Source: Bradymonas sp963697525 (GTDB lineage: Bacteria; Myxococcota_A; Bradymonadia; Bradymonadales; Bradymonadaceae). Taken from it: DNA of 64,000 nt. Position numbers and translations under genes: made by a program. The DNA lies in assembly GCA_963697525.1 (NCBI GenBank), contig OY969087.1:5890001-5954000 (forward strand), read 5' to 3'. Positions 46,084 to 56,095 of the stretch are shown here, in pieces. The notes beneath the pieces are model-generated. The model was not told where the DNA came from. It searched no databases and saw only the letters and a list, made by a program, of their open reading frames with translations. The first letter of the stretch is position 1; the number at the start of each line of letters is the position of its first letter.

Positions 46084-47265
46084 TCAGAAGATGGCGTCGG
46101 TGGGATAGAGCACGACCTTCTGGCCGGGCTTCAGGCCCTTGATGATCTGGACCGCTCGTTCGGTGCGCCGGCCGATCTCGACCGGGGTGAGCTTGGCCTC
46201 GCCGTCGGCGGCGCGGTAGACCGCCCAGCCGCCCTTGTGGCGAAAGACCGAGCTGGCGTCGACCTGCAAGACGTCGGGCTTTTGCCAGGTGACGATTTCG
46301 GCCTCGACGCGGTAGCCGTCGCCGAGCTCGTCGACGGCCTTGGCGGGCCCTTCGAGCGCGATGATCACGTTGACGCGCTGTTCCTCGACGCCCAACGACG
46401 ACACCTTGGTAAACGCCGACGGGTCCACCCGCTTGACGCGTCCGTCGATGGTCGTGCCGCCGCCCCAGCGCACCAGGCGCACGTGATCGCCGGGGTGAAT
46501 CTTGACCGCGTCGGTGGTCAAGACGTCGACGACGGCCTCCAGTGTATCAATATCGCCCAATTCGACCAGCGGTTTGCCCATCTGGACGACGCCGGCGCTC
46601 TTCTGCATGACCTGGAGCACCTCGCTGTTGACCGGTGCGGTCACCGGTAGTGTCTGCGTCTGGGCGGGCTGCTTTTCGGTCATCGTGCGCAGGGCCGCCT
46701 TGGCCAGATCGAGCTGGTTTTTGGCCACCTGCACGGCGAATGTCGCCGAGGACAGATCCGCGCGGCTGGTGCGCTGCTGCAACTGGGCCTGCTCGGCGGC
46801 CTGGCGGGTGACCACGCCGGCCTCGACCAGGCGCTGCTGGCGAGCGGCCTCCTTTTTGGCCTGCTCGTAGGCCGCCTGGGCGCGCGCCTGAGCCGCCTGC
46901 GCCTGGCGAAGCGACGCCTGCGCCGCCTCCACGCGCGCCTCGGCCTCGTCGCGGCTGCGCACATCCAGAAGCGGCGGCGCCAACGGGGCGATGCGCGCGA
47001 CGACCTCGCCCTTGTGCACCCGGTCGCCCTCGTCGAGGCCGATGCGCTCGAGCTGGCCGGTCAGCGGCGCCGCCACGGTGTACTTGTCGATGACCCGGGT
47101 CTTGCCGTCCTCGTCGACCGTTTCGGTGAAGGTCGCCCGCTTGACCGCGGCCTCGTCGACGGGCACGGGGCGGGGCATCCACGCCCACACCACCGCCACG
47201 ACGGCCGCGAGCGCCAGCAGCGACCACAGGATGCGTTTCGCCCAGATATTCATCGCGGGGCCCAT
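46084..47265 (-). CDS. Periplasmic adaptor subunit (HlyD/MacA type) of ABC efflux system 1
   Basis: A 393-residue membrane-fusion protein. An N-terminal membrane anchor (ILWSLLALAAVVAVVWAW) is followed by the first half of a lipoyl domain (YTVAAPLTGQLERIGLDEGDRVHKGEVVARI). A long coiled-coil hairpin rich in Ala, Gln and Arg comes next (about 95-190), then the second lipoyl half and beta-barrel (VTAPVNSEVLQVMQKSAGVV). Such adaptors connect the permease to an outer-membrane channel; no channel gene is in the window. The ATG at 47265 has GGGAG eight bases upstream, four bases after the end of the permease gene. The tail VELGRRTERAVQIIKGLKPG-like segment is typical of the family. Confidence 0.92.
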   Translation of the reverse strand: MGPAMNIWAKRILWSLLALAAVVAVVWAWMPRPVPVDEAAVKRATFTETVDEDGKTRVIDKYTVAAPLTGQLERIGLDEGDRVHKGEVVARIAPLAPPLLDVRSRDEAEARVEAAQASLRQAQAAQARAQAAYEQAKKEAARQQRLVEAGVVTRQAAEQAQLQQRTSRADLSSATFAVQVAKNQLDLAKAALRTMTEKQPAQTQTLPVTAPVNSEVLQVMQKSAGVVQMGKPLVELGDIDTLEAVVDVLTTDAVKIHPGDHVRLVRWGGGTTIDGRVKRVDPSAFTKVSSLGVEEQRVNVIIALEGPAKAVDELGDGYRVEAEIVTWQKPDVLQVDASSVFRHKGGWAVYRAADGEAKLTPVEIGRRTERAVQIIKGLKPGQKVVLYPTDAIF

Positions 47266-47269
47266 GACG

Positions 47270-49629
47270 TCACTCCCGTTCCTTGAGCACTTCGGTCAGA
47301 TCCATGCGGTCCAGCCGCCGACGCACCAGAAGCCCGCTGAGCACGGCCGAGGCCACCGTCACCACCGCCGTGAATGCGTAGGTATGCGGTGAAATGTAGA
47401 CGGGAAAACGAAAATTCTCCGGGTTCATCGCCGCGACCAGCGCGCGGGCGAAGAATTTGCCCAGCACCCAGCCCACCGGGATGGCCAGGACCACCTGGAC
47501 GGCCTGCTCGGCCAGCAAGATGTAGGCGACCTCGCCGCGGGTGAACCCGAGCACCCGCAGGCTCGCGAGCTCGCGGCCGCGCATCGACAGCGCCACGCGC
47601 GAGTTGTTGTAGACCACGCCGATGACGATGATCGAGGCGATGATCACGATGATGGTGGTCTGGAAGACGACCGACTCGTTGGTCTGGCGTCGAAACTGCT
47701 CGAGGATGCGCTCGGAGCGCTGCGCCCCCTGGACTTTGGGCATATCCTCCAGGCGGCGGAACACCTCGTCGATGTGGCGTTGGTCGACGCGAAGGTAGGC
47801 GTTGGTGATCGCGCCCTGGTCGTCGAGCTTTCGGTTGAGCGCCCCCATCTGCATATAGCCGAACATGCCGAAGGTATCGTCGACCAAGCCGGCGACGCGC
47901 AGCGTGAAATGCTCGCGGTCGCCCTCCTGGACCTTGACAGTGATGGTGTCGCCTCGATGGACCCCCAGGCGCTCGCCGAGCACGCGGCTGAGCACCACGC
48001 CGGTGGACGGCGGTCGAATGACCTGTCCGTCCTCGGCGATCGGCCGGCGCAGCCGGCTGGGAGTCGGATAACCCATGAGCACGACGTCGCGGTAGCGCGG
48101 CCCCACCTGCATGCGCACCGGCACGGCCCGCTGGGCCTCGACCTCGAGCACGCCGGGCAGGTGGGCGAGCTCGCGCTCGGCGCGCTCGGGCAGCGGCTGG
48201 GTGAACGTGACCGAGACGTCCTCGCGCTGGCCCAGCGTGAACTGCATCTCGATGAGCCGCTCGATGGCGTCCCACCCGAAGCGGCCGAAGACCAACAGCG
48301 AGACCGCCAGCGCCAGCCCGATCCACGACAGCAAAAAGCGCACCGGGTGGCGCTCGAACTCGCGCACCACCATGCGCGTGGCCGACGACAGCAGCCTGGA
48401 CAACCCCAGCCGCTCGAGCACCGTGGCCTTGTAGACCTCCGGCGCCGGCGGGCGCATGGCCTCGGCGGGGGCCAGGCGCATGACCTGGAAGACGGTGCCC
48501 AATGCCCCGCCCATGCCCGCGACCAACGTGACCAACACGCCCACGATGACCAGTTTGACGTCGACGCGAAATTGGAAGTCGGGGAACCGAAAATAGTGGG
48601 CGTACTGGCCGGTCATATAGTGGCCCACCCAGGCGCCAAACCCCGAGCCGACCACCGCTCCCAGCGCCAGAATAATCAGCGCGAATTTGAAGAAATGCCC
48701 GGCGATCTGCCGGCCGCTGTAGCCCACGGCTTTCAACGTGGCGATCTCGCCGCGCTGCAGTTGCACCAGCCGCACGAGCACCACGTTGAGCAAGAACGCC
48801 GCCACCGCCAAAAACGCCAGCGGAATGACCGTGCCCATGGCGCGCAATTGCTCGCGCTCCTGGGTGACGATCATATTGGAGGGCTGGCGGCTTCGCGGGT
48901 ACGCGCCCAGCCCGCCGTAGGGCTCGAGCAGGCGGTCGAGCTCGGTGATTACCTGCTGCTCGGAGGCGCCGGGCTGCAAGCCGACGGCGACGTCGTTGAA
49001 CGCCCCTTCCAGGCGAAAGGCGGCCTCCACGGCGTCGCGGTTGAGCCACAGCACGACGTTTCTGGTCTCGTCGGCGACGATCTCCCCCTGGCCGCTGAAG
49101 AAGACGTACTCCGGGGACATCGCCAGGCCGACGATACGAAGCTTGTGCTCGCGCCCGCCCATGATCACCGGCAGCGTGTCGCCGGGCACGAGGTCGTGGG
49201 CCTTGGCGAAGGCGTCGAGCACGATGACCTCGTCGGGCTGGTTGGCCTCCAGACGGCGCCCGGCGGTCAAATGCAGGCTATTGAGCGCGGGCTCGCCCAC
49301 CTGCGGCAGCGAGACGACCTGGGCCCGCGCCGGCTCGACCATGCCCTCGAGCGGCACGGTCGCCTGCTCGACGATGCGCGTATCGACGGTCTGCACTCCC
49401 GGGATCTGCTCGATGCGCCGGGCCAGCGACTCGGGCGCCTTCTTGGCGTGGACGAACACGTCGGCGAAGCGGTTGTGCTCGTAATAGGCGTGCATCGAGT
49501 AGTCGATGGAGCGCAGAGTGCTGTAGATGGCCACCAGGCCGGTCAATCCGGCGGCCACGACCAGGGCCACGGTGATGATCTGGCCCTTGAGGCGCGAGAC
49601 GTCGCGCAGCAATTTGCGGTCGAGCGGTC

Positions 49630-49636
<7 letters not shown>
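47270..49636 (-). CDS. FtsX-family ABC permease, two-domain, of efflux system 1
   Basis: A 788-residue inner-membrane protein with two FtsX/MacB-type permease domains. Hydrophobic helices are seen near residue 15-35 (IITVALVVAAGLTGL), 275-380, 430-455 and 665-770 (TIIVIIASIIVIGVVYN, LLAEQAVQVVLAIPVGW). Large periplasmic portions lie after the first helix and between the two halves. It starts seven bases inside the end of the ATPase gene, so the two are coupled. It should couple ATP hydrolysis to movement of a lipid or hydrophobic compound towards the adaptor. The family is close to DevC and other fused FtsX permeases; the substrate is unknown. Confidence 0.92.
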
Positions 49637-50346
<710 letters not shown>

Positions 50347-50368
50347 GTCCACCACCCCCTCATTCCCA

Positions 50369-50386
50369 TTGATCACGTTGATCACG
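50369..50386. repeat. Tandem 9-base repeat upstream of ABC efflux operon 1
   Basis: TTGATCACG occurs twice in direct succession (50369-50377 and 50378-50386); each copy contains the palindrome TGATCA. It lies 23 bases before the ATPase start, in the 241-base divergent gap before the STAND regulator gene. The place and form suit an operator. The rest of the gap holds no gene that I can see. Confidence 0.4.
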
Positions 50387-50587
50387 GGCAGGCCCGCCCG
50401 TTCACTGCGGGCGCAACGAAGCCCCATCTTCGGGCCCCTTGCAAATTAGGCACGCCCGCGGCCTTTTCGACGCCGCTCCACCCCAATTCTGAGCTTTCAA
50501 TTCAAGTCACAGTTCGTAACAATGCTCGGGAGTCGTCGGCCTATGCGTTGGCCGGCTGCAGACCGCAAGCGACGACCCCATACGCCC

Positions 50588-53500
50588 ATGACATCCTCTC
50601 CCATATCCGTGGCCTGCGTGGACCTCGCCGGAGCCGAGGCGCTGTGGAATGGTGCGCCCGAGGCCACCGCCGAGGGCATCGCGCTGCTCGACGCAGCGTT
50701 GTCGGGTGCATTGGACGACCACGGGGGACGCCGGCTGGCCACACCGAGCGCGGCGTTTTTCGCCGCCTTCGACGACGCCTTCGACGCGGTGCGCTGGGGG
50801 TGCGCCATCCAGCAGTCCCTGCTGGAGTTGGAGTGGCCGGCGGCGCTGCTCGACCAGGAGCACGCCGGGGTTATCCGCACCGACGCCGGCCAGGTGTTGT
50901 ACCGCGGGCTTCGCGTGCAGGTCGGCATCGACTTCGGACGGGTGTTCACCCGCCGCGCGCCGTTCAGCGGCGACGTTCAATACGTCGGCAAGCCCGTCGA
51001 GCGCGCCCGGGAGCTCGCCCGGCTGTCCGACCCCGGCCACGTCGTCGTCAGCGTGGGCGCCCATCATATCGTCGGCGAGGAGCGCTGGAGACACTTCGAC
51101 CCCGAGGTCCACGAGCTGCGCGAGTTCTCCTCGGGCAGCGTGCTTTGCGAGTCCGGCTTCCTGGTGCTGCCGCGTCCCCTGGCCGGGCGCATCGACCTGC
51201 GCGTCTCCGGGGCGCCGCGCCGGCGCACCAACCTGCCCGAATACCAGACCAGCTTCGTCGACCGCGCCGTGGAGTTGAGCGCGCTCAGCGAGCATTTCGC
51301 CACCGGCGCGCGCTGGGTCACCATGGTGGGCCCGGCGGGCGTGGGCAAGACGCGCATGGCCGTCGAATTCGCCAGCCAATGGCTGCGCGAGAGCGGCCCT
51401 GGTTCGCGCGAGGCGTGGTTTTGCGACCTGACCGCCGCCCACGACTTGAAGGCGGCCATGGACACCATCGCCCGCGCCGTCCAACTGCAGCTTCCGGCCA
51501 CGGACAGCTCCGAGAAGGCCGGCCACCTGATGGCCGCCGCGCTTCGCGACCGCGGCGATGCGCTCATCGTGCTGGACAACGCCGAGCACCTGGTCGACGC
51601 CCTGGCGCCGCTGGTGCAGGGCTGGATTGGCAACTGCCCCCAATTGCTGGTGCTGGTGACCAGTCGGCGCCGCTTCGACCAGCCGCTGGAGGTCGCGCAC
51701 CGGCTCGATTCGATGAGCGAGGAGGCCGCCCTGGCCCTGCTCGTCGATCGCCTCTCCCAGGCCCGCGGCGCCCACGTCAAATTCGGCGCCGAGGACCGCG
51801 CGGCGCTTCGCCAACTGTCGAGGCGTTGCGCGCAACTACCGCTGGCCATCGAGCTGGTCGCCGCCGGAGGCCGGCTGCTGTCGCCGCGCGAGCTGTTGGA
51901 GATTTGGAGCGGCGAGCACGGCGGCGAGGCCTCCTCGCAGCTCGACCGCGCCATCGAGCGCACCTGGAACCTGCTCAAGCCGTGGGAAAAGGAGGCGCTG
52001 ACCCATTGCGCGGTCTTCGCCGGGGGCTTTAGCGTGGCCGCCGCCGAGCGCGTGCTCGCCCCGTCGTCGCCCGACGCCCCGCCCACCATCGAGGTGCTCG
52101 AGGCGCTGCACGGCCACTCGCTGTTGCGCACGCCGCCGGGCACCGAGCGCGCCACGCGCACCCGCCTGGCGCTGTACGAGCCCATCCGCGAATTCGTGCT
52201 CGCCCGCGAGCCGGCCGACAGCGTCGACACCGCCCGCAAGCGCCACATGACCTTTTTTACCGCCTGGGCAAAGCGCGAGGCCCAACGCATGCGCGGCGAC
52301 GAGGAGCTCGGCGCCGTCGAGCGGCTCACCGAGGAGCTATCCAACCTCCAGCAGGCCTTTCTCTTTGCCTGCGACCACGACCGCGAGCGCGCCGTGCGGT
52401 TGGTCGTCGTGCTCGGCGAGCTCGACCGCCGGGTGGGCCCGCTCGCCGGCCAGATGGACCGGGTGGAGACCGCCGTCGAGATCGCCGACGAGCTGGGCGA
52501 CGTCGCCCTGCAGGTCGGCGCACGCTGCGCGCGAGCGCGGGCTCGGCGCTGGCTGCATCAATTCGATCGCGCCTTCGACGACTTTCAGGACGCCCTCGCC
52601 CTCGCCGAGGACGCCGGGCAGACCGAGCTCGAGATCGAGCCGCTTCTGGGCCTGGCCGCGGTCACCCACCGGCTGGGCCGCCACGCCCAGACCGAACGAT
52701 ACGCCCAGCGCACCCTCGATCTGGTCGAGGGCAGCGACTCGCCCGAAGAGGTCACCGCTCTGCAATTGGTGGGCGTGTTACACAGTTGGCGCGGAGACCG
52801 CGACGAGGCCGCTCGCCTGCTCAACCAGGCCCAGCTCTGCGCGCGCCATATCGGCAATCCCAGCGCGCTGGCCGAGACGCTGGCGCTGTACGGGCCGGCG
52901 CTGACCGCACACTTCAAATACGACGAGGCCGCCCGGTATATGGAAGAGGCGCTCGAGATCTTCCGGGCGCTGCACAACCGGCGAAAGATGGTCGTGATCA
53001 TCTTCCAGTTGGCCTTCGTCTACACCCAGACGGGCCGCCACGAGCGCGCCGAGCGCGCCTATGCGCAGGCGCTCGAGATCATCGAGACGGCCGGCCTCTC
53101 CAAGGCCGACCGCGGCGCCCTGCTGCGCGGGCGCGGCGAGACTCGCTTTTGGCGGGGCCGCTACGCGGAGGCCGAGGCCGACCTGACCCAGGCCCTGGCG
53201 CTCATCGACAAGGGGTCGGTGGTGCGTCTGCTCTACGCCCGCGCCTACCTGGCGGCGACGCTCGCCCAACAGGACCGCCGCGCGGAAGCGCGCGACCACT
53301 TCGAGCACGTCGTCGCCGAACTCGAGGATATGGACCTGCCCACCGAGCGTTCGATGGCGCGCACGCTGCGCGGCTACCTCTACGCCGCCGAGGCACGCCA
53401 CGCCCACGCCAAGGGCGACGCCAGCGCCGCCCAGACCGCGCTCAACCAGGCGTTTGCCAGCGTCGAAGCCGGCGAGAACAGCGCCCACACCGCCTTTCAG

Positions 53501-53902
53501 GACGAGGCCCGGCGGCTGCGCGACTACCTCGACGAGATCATCGACGCCGGGCTGGTCCCCGCCCCGGGCACCTCCAGCGGGCCGGTCTTCGAGGTCGCCG
53601 CCGACACCCGCTGGTTTCGCTTCGGCGACGCCGAGCCCGTCGACATTACCCGCCGCGGCGCGCTTCGGCGCATCCTGCACGAGCTCGTCGACCGCCGGCT
53701 GACCGCTCCCGGCGAGCCCGTCAGCCTCGACGAGGTCATCGAGTTCGGCTGGCCCGGCGAGACGATCATGCCCGACTCCGGCGCCCGGCGCGTGTACACC
53801 ACCATCAACCGCCTGCGCGAATTGGGCGTCCACGACATCGTGCTGACCACCGACGACGGCTATATGCTCGACCCCGACGTGACGGTGCGCCGCGAGGGAT
53901 GA
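50588..53902 (+). CDS. STAND-type ATPase regulator: degenerate cyclase domain, NTPase, TPRs, winged helix
   Basis: A 1104-residue signalling protein. Residues about 1-190 resemble a class III nucleotide cyclase domain (LRVQVGIDFGRVFTRRAPFSGD, VQYVGKPVERARELA, GHVVVS), but the metal-binding Asp pair is not convincing, so it is probably inactive. An NTPase domain follows: Walker A GPAGVGKTR near residue 250 and Walker B ALIVLDNAE near 330. TPR-like helices run from about 560 to 980. The end (about 1005-1100) looks like a winged helix of OmpR/SARP type (DITRRGALRRILHELV, ARRVYTTINRLRELG, VLTTDDGYMLD). It may be a transcription factor controlled by ATP-dependent assembly. ATG at 50588 lacks a strong site. 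A small broken gene overlaps its stop. Confidence 0.85.
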   Translation: MTSSPISVACVDLAGAEALWNGAPEATAEGIALLDAALSGALDDHGGRRLATPSAAFFAAFDDAFDAVRWGCAIQQSLLELEWPAALLDQEHAGVIRTDAGQVLYRGLRVQVGIDFGRVFTRRAPFSGDVQYVGKPVERARELARLSDPGHVVVSVGAHHIVGEERWRHFDPEVHELREFSSGSVLCESGFLVLPRPLAGRIDLRVSGAPRRRTNLPEYQTSFVDRAVELSALSEHFATGARWVTMVGPAGVGKTRMAVEFASQWLRESGPGSREAWFCDLTAAHDLKAAMDTIARAVQLQLPATDSSEKAGHLMAAALRDRGDALIVLDNAEHLVDALAPLVQGWIGNCPQLLVLVTSRRRFDQPLEVAHRLDSMSEEAALALLVDRLSQARGAHVKFGAEDRAALRQLSRRCAQLPLAIELVAAGGRLLSPRELLEIWSGEHGGEASSQLDRAIERTWNLLKPWEKEALTHCAVFAGGFSVAAAERVLAPSSPDAPPTIEVLEALHGHSLLRTPPGTERATRTRLALYEPIREFVLAREPADSVDTARKRHMTFFTAWAKREAQRMRGDEELGAVERLTEELSNLQQAFLFACDHDRERAVRLVVVLGELDRRVGPLAGQMDRVETAVEIADELGDVALQVGARCARARARRWLHQFDRAFDDFQDALALAEDAGQTELEIEPLLGLAAVTHRLGRHAQTERYAQRTLDLVEGSDSPEEVTALQLVGVLHSWRGDRDEAARLLNQAQLCARHIGNPSALAETLALYGPALTAHFKYDEAARYMEEALEIFRALHNRRKMVVIIFQLAFVYTQTGRHERAERAYAQALEIIETAGLSKADRGALLRGRGETRFWRGRYAEAEADLTQALALIDKGSVVRLLYARAYLAATLAQQDRRAEARDHFEHVVAELEDMDLPTERSMARTLRGYLYAAEARHAHAKGDASAAQTALNQAFASVEAGENSAHTAFQDEARRLRDYLDEIIDAGLVPAPGTSSGPVFEVAADTRWFRFGDAEPVDITRRGALRRILHELVDRRLTAPGEPVSLDEVIEFGWPGETIMPDSGARRVYTTINRLRELGVHDIVLTTDDGYMLDPDVTVRREG

Positions 53903-54275
53903 GCGTCCCCAAACCGAGGCTGCCTGCCATGCGTCACGCCCTACGAACCATCGTCGCTGCCTTTTTCCTCGTCTGCCTGACAGCGCCACCCGCCCTGGCC
54001 GCCGCGCCGCAGGCGCCGGTGGCGCCAAACCGCTGGACACCGAGACCGAACCGTTGAGCAACTTTCCCGAGGATCTCGGCGCCGACTTCGTCGACGTCCA
54101 CCCGCATTGGACGCGCCCCTCCGACCTGCAGGCCTACGCCTCGCGCGATCTCGAGTTGGGGCTGTGGATGTTCGACATCGTCCCCGAGACCCTCGACGCC
54201 ATCGACCGCCTCGAGCCCGCCTACGTTACAACCAGCGAGGCGCGCGAGCTGTCACGCTGGCTGGCCGATCGTTGA
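53899..54275 (+). pseudogene. Small secreted protein, broken by a single-base frameshift
   Basis: The ATG at 53899 overlaps the preceding stop (ATGA). It encodes a basic N terminus and a good signal peptide (RTIVAAFFLVCLTAPPALA), but this frame stops at 54055-54057. Another frame, open from before 54003, gives AGAGGAKPLDTETEPL, then NFPEDLGADFVDVHPHW and a well-formed C-terminal half ending at 54275. Adding one base near 54000-54015 joins them into a protein of about 125 residues. The mature part has no known domain. Alternatively the second part is a separate gene with a TTG start at 54054. Coupling to the STAND regulator suggests a linked role. Confidence 0.6.
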
Positions 54276-54354
54276 GTCTAAGGGTTGTCAGCATTGTATG
54301 CGCCGAGTAACAAACAGGGGCGACGAACTCTCTCCCACCAAAGTGAGGCGAACC

Positions 54355-55374
54355 ATGACCTCCCTGACCGATCGTAAGAAACAACTCGCCCAGGCCGCCC
54401 AGCAGTCGGGCGTGTTCCGAACCGCCTATGTCGGCATCGTCAACGGCCTGCTCGACGCACTGGCCGACGGCGCGCTGACGCCCGATGCTCTGGCGGTGGC
54501 GGCCGGCGTCGACGCGGCCTACGTCACCCGGTGGTGCGACGCGGCCTACGCCTTCGATCTGCTGGACGACGACGGCGGGGCGTTCTCGCTGACCGAGCTG
54601 GGCGCGGCGTTTCGCCCCGGCGTCGAGGGCACGTTGATGCCCATGGCCGTGGGCGCCATCCTCGGCGCACATATGGCCGAGCGCGCCGCCGGGCTGATGG
54701 CCTCCGGCGAGCGCCCCGGCGAGCAGGTCTTGGCCGAGCGCCAGACGGTGCTGCCCTGGTTCGGGCCCATGTTGGAGGCGCGCTTCGGGCCGTTTTTCGA
54801 GGAGCATATCGTCGGCGCGGTTCCGGTCTTCGCCGACATCAACGCACGCGGCGGCGTGGTCGCCGACCTGGGCTGCGGCAACGGCTGGTACCTGCGCGCC
54901 CTGGCGCGTCGCTACGACAAGATCCGCGGCATCGGCGTCGACGGTTTTGCCGAGAACGTCGAGCAGGCCGCCCGCCTGGCCGACCAGGCCGGCGTGGCCG
55001 ACCGGCTGAGCTTCGAGACCGGCGACATCTACGACTTCTCGCCCGACGAGCCCCTGGACGCCATCGCCATGAACCGCGCCATGCACCACGTGTGGAGCGA
55101 CCGCGAGCGCGTCTTCCAGATCTTGAGCGAGACCCTCGCCCCGGGCGGCTCGGCGATCATCTGGGAACCCAACTGGCCGGCCGAGCGCCAGGCGCTTCGC
55201 GATCCCACAAGGCGCGGCCTGGCCATCCAAAACCTCAATGAGCATATCCAGGGCAACCACCTGCTGCGCCCCGACGAGATCGAAGCCGCCTTCGAATCCG
55301 TGGGCATGACCGCCCAGACGCACCTCTTCGCCGACGGCGCCGAGGCCGTCATCGTGGGAACCAAGCCTGCCTAG
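54355..55374 (+). CDS. Class I SAM-dependent methyltransferase with N-terminal winged helix
   Basis: A 339-residue protein. Residues about 1-90 resemble the winged-helix dimerisation domain of O-methyltransferases (LTPDALAVAAGVDAAYVTRW, FSLTELGAAFR). The Rossmann methyltransferase domain has motif I VADLGCGNGWYLRALA, an acidic residue after strand 2 (GVDGF), DIYDF and LAPGGSAIIWEPNW. It should methylate a small molecule, using SAM. The ATG at 54355 has GAGG seven bases upstream; an earlier ATG at 54298 is less likely. It stands alone between the broken secreted-protein gene and a convergent ABC operon. The substrate is not predictable. Confidence 0.9.
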   Translation: MTSLTDRKKQLAQAAQQSGVFRTAYVGIVNGLLDALADGALTPDALAVAAGVDAAYVTRWCDAAYAFDLLDDDGGAFSLTELGAAFRPGVEGTLMPMAVGAILGAHMAERAAGLMASGERPGEQVLAERQTVLPWFGPMLEARFGPFFEEHIVGAVPVFADINARGGVVADLGCGNGWYLRALARRYDKIRGIGVDGFAENVEQAARLADQAGVADRLSFETGDIYDFSPDEPLDAIAMNRAMHHVWSDRERVFQILSETLAPGGSAIIWEPNWPAERQALRDPTRRGLAIQNLNEHIQGNHLLRPDEIEAAFESVGMTAQTHLFADGAEAVIVGTKPA

Positions 55375-55399
55375 CCAACACGGCTCCCTGCAGGGCGAA

Positions 55400-56095
55400 C
55401 TACTCATCGCGCACGACCCGCCCGTCGCGAAGCTCGACGACCCGCCCCGCGCTCTCGGCGAGGCGAGTGTCGTGGGTGACCATCAAAAACGCGGTGTGCG
55501 TGCGCTCGTTGATCTCGCGCATGACCCCCATGACCGTGTCGCTGGTCTTGGAGTCCAGGCTTCCGGTGGGCTCGTCGGCCAAGACCAGCTCGGGCTGGTT
55601 GGCGAAGGCGCGCACCACCGCCACGCGCTGTTGCTGGCCGCCGGAGAGCTGGTTGGGCCGCTTGTGTAGGTGCTCGCCCAGGCCGACCATCCGCAGCATG
55701 TCGACGACGCGCTCGCGCGCCTCTTCCTCCGCCTCGCGCCCCTGGATGCGGCAGGGCATCAAGGCGTTTTCGACGACGTCGAACTCCGGCAGCAAGTAGT
55801 GCTGCTGGAAGATAAAGCCCAGGTACTTCAGGCGCAGCTCCGTGCGCCCGTCCTCGTCGATCTGGGAGATGTCGCGACCGTCGAGCAGCACCCTGCCGCG
55901 CGTAGGCGTGTCCAGCAGCCCGATGAGGTTGAGCAAGGTGGTCTTTCCCGAGCCGCTCTCGCCAATCACCGAGACGAATTGACCACGCGGTATCTGCAGA
56001 TCGATACCGAAGAGCACCTGCGTGGCGACGCCGTTCTCGTAGACCTTGTCGACGCCCTCCAGCGCCAGGACCGGCTGGGCTTGCGCGTCGCTCAT
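55400..56095 (-). CDS. ABC transporter ATP-binding protein (LolD type) of efflux system 2
   Basis: A 231-residue ATPase with intact Walker A GESGSGKTT, Q loop IFQQHYLLP, signature LSGGQQQR, Walker B LVLADEPTGSLD and His loop THD. It is close to LolD/MacB-type ATPases. The ATG at 56095 shares one base with the TGA of the upstream FtsX permease, so translation is coupled. It is the last gene of the operon adaptor, permease, ATPase, the reverse of the order in efflux system 1. The substrate may be a lipoprotein, lipid or hydrophobic drug; the adaptor favours efflux rather than lipoprotein sorting. Confidence 0.95.
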   Translation of the reverse strand: MSDAQAQPVLALEGVDKVYENGVATQVLFGIDLQIPRGQFVSVIGESGSGKTTLLNLIGLLDTPTRGRVLLDGRDISQIDEDGRTELRLKYLGFIFQQHYLLPEFDVVENALMPCRIQGREAEEEARERVVDMLRMVGLGEHLHKRPNQLSGGQQQRVAVVRAFANQPELVLADEPTGSLDSKTSDTVMGVMREINERTHTAFLMVTHDTRLAESAGRVVELRDGRVVRDE

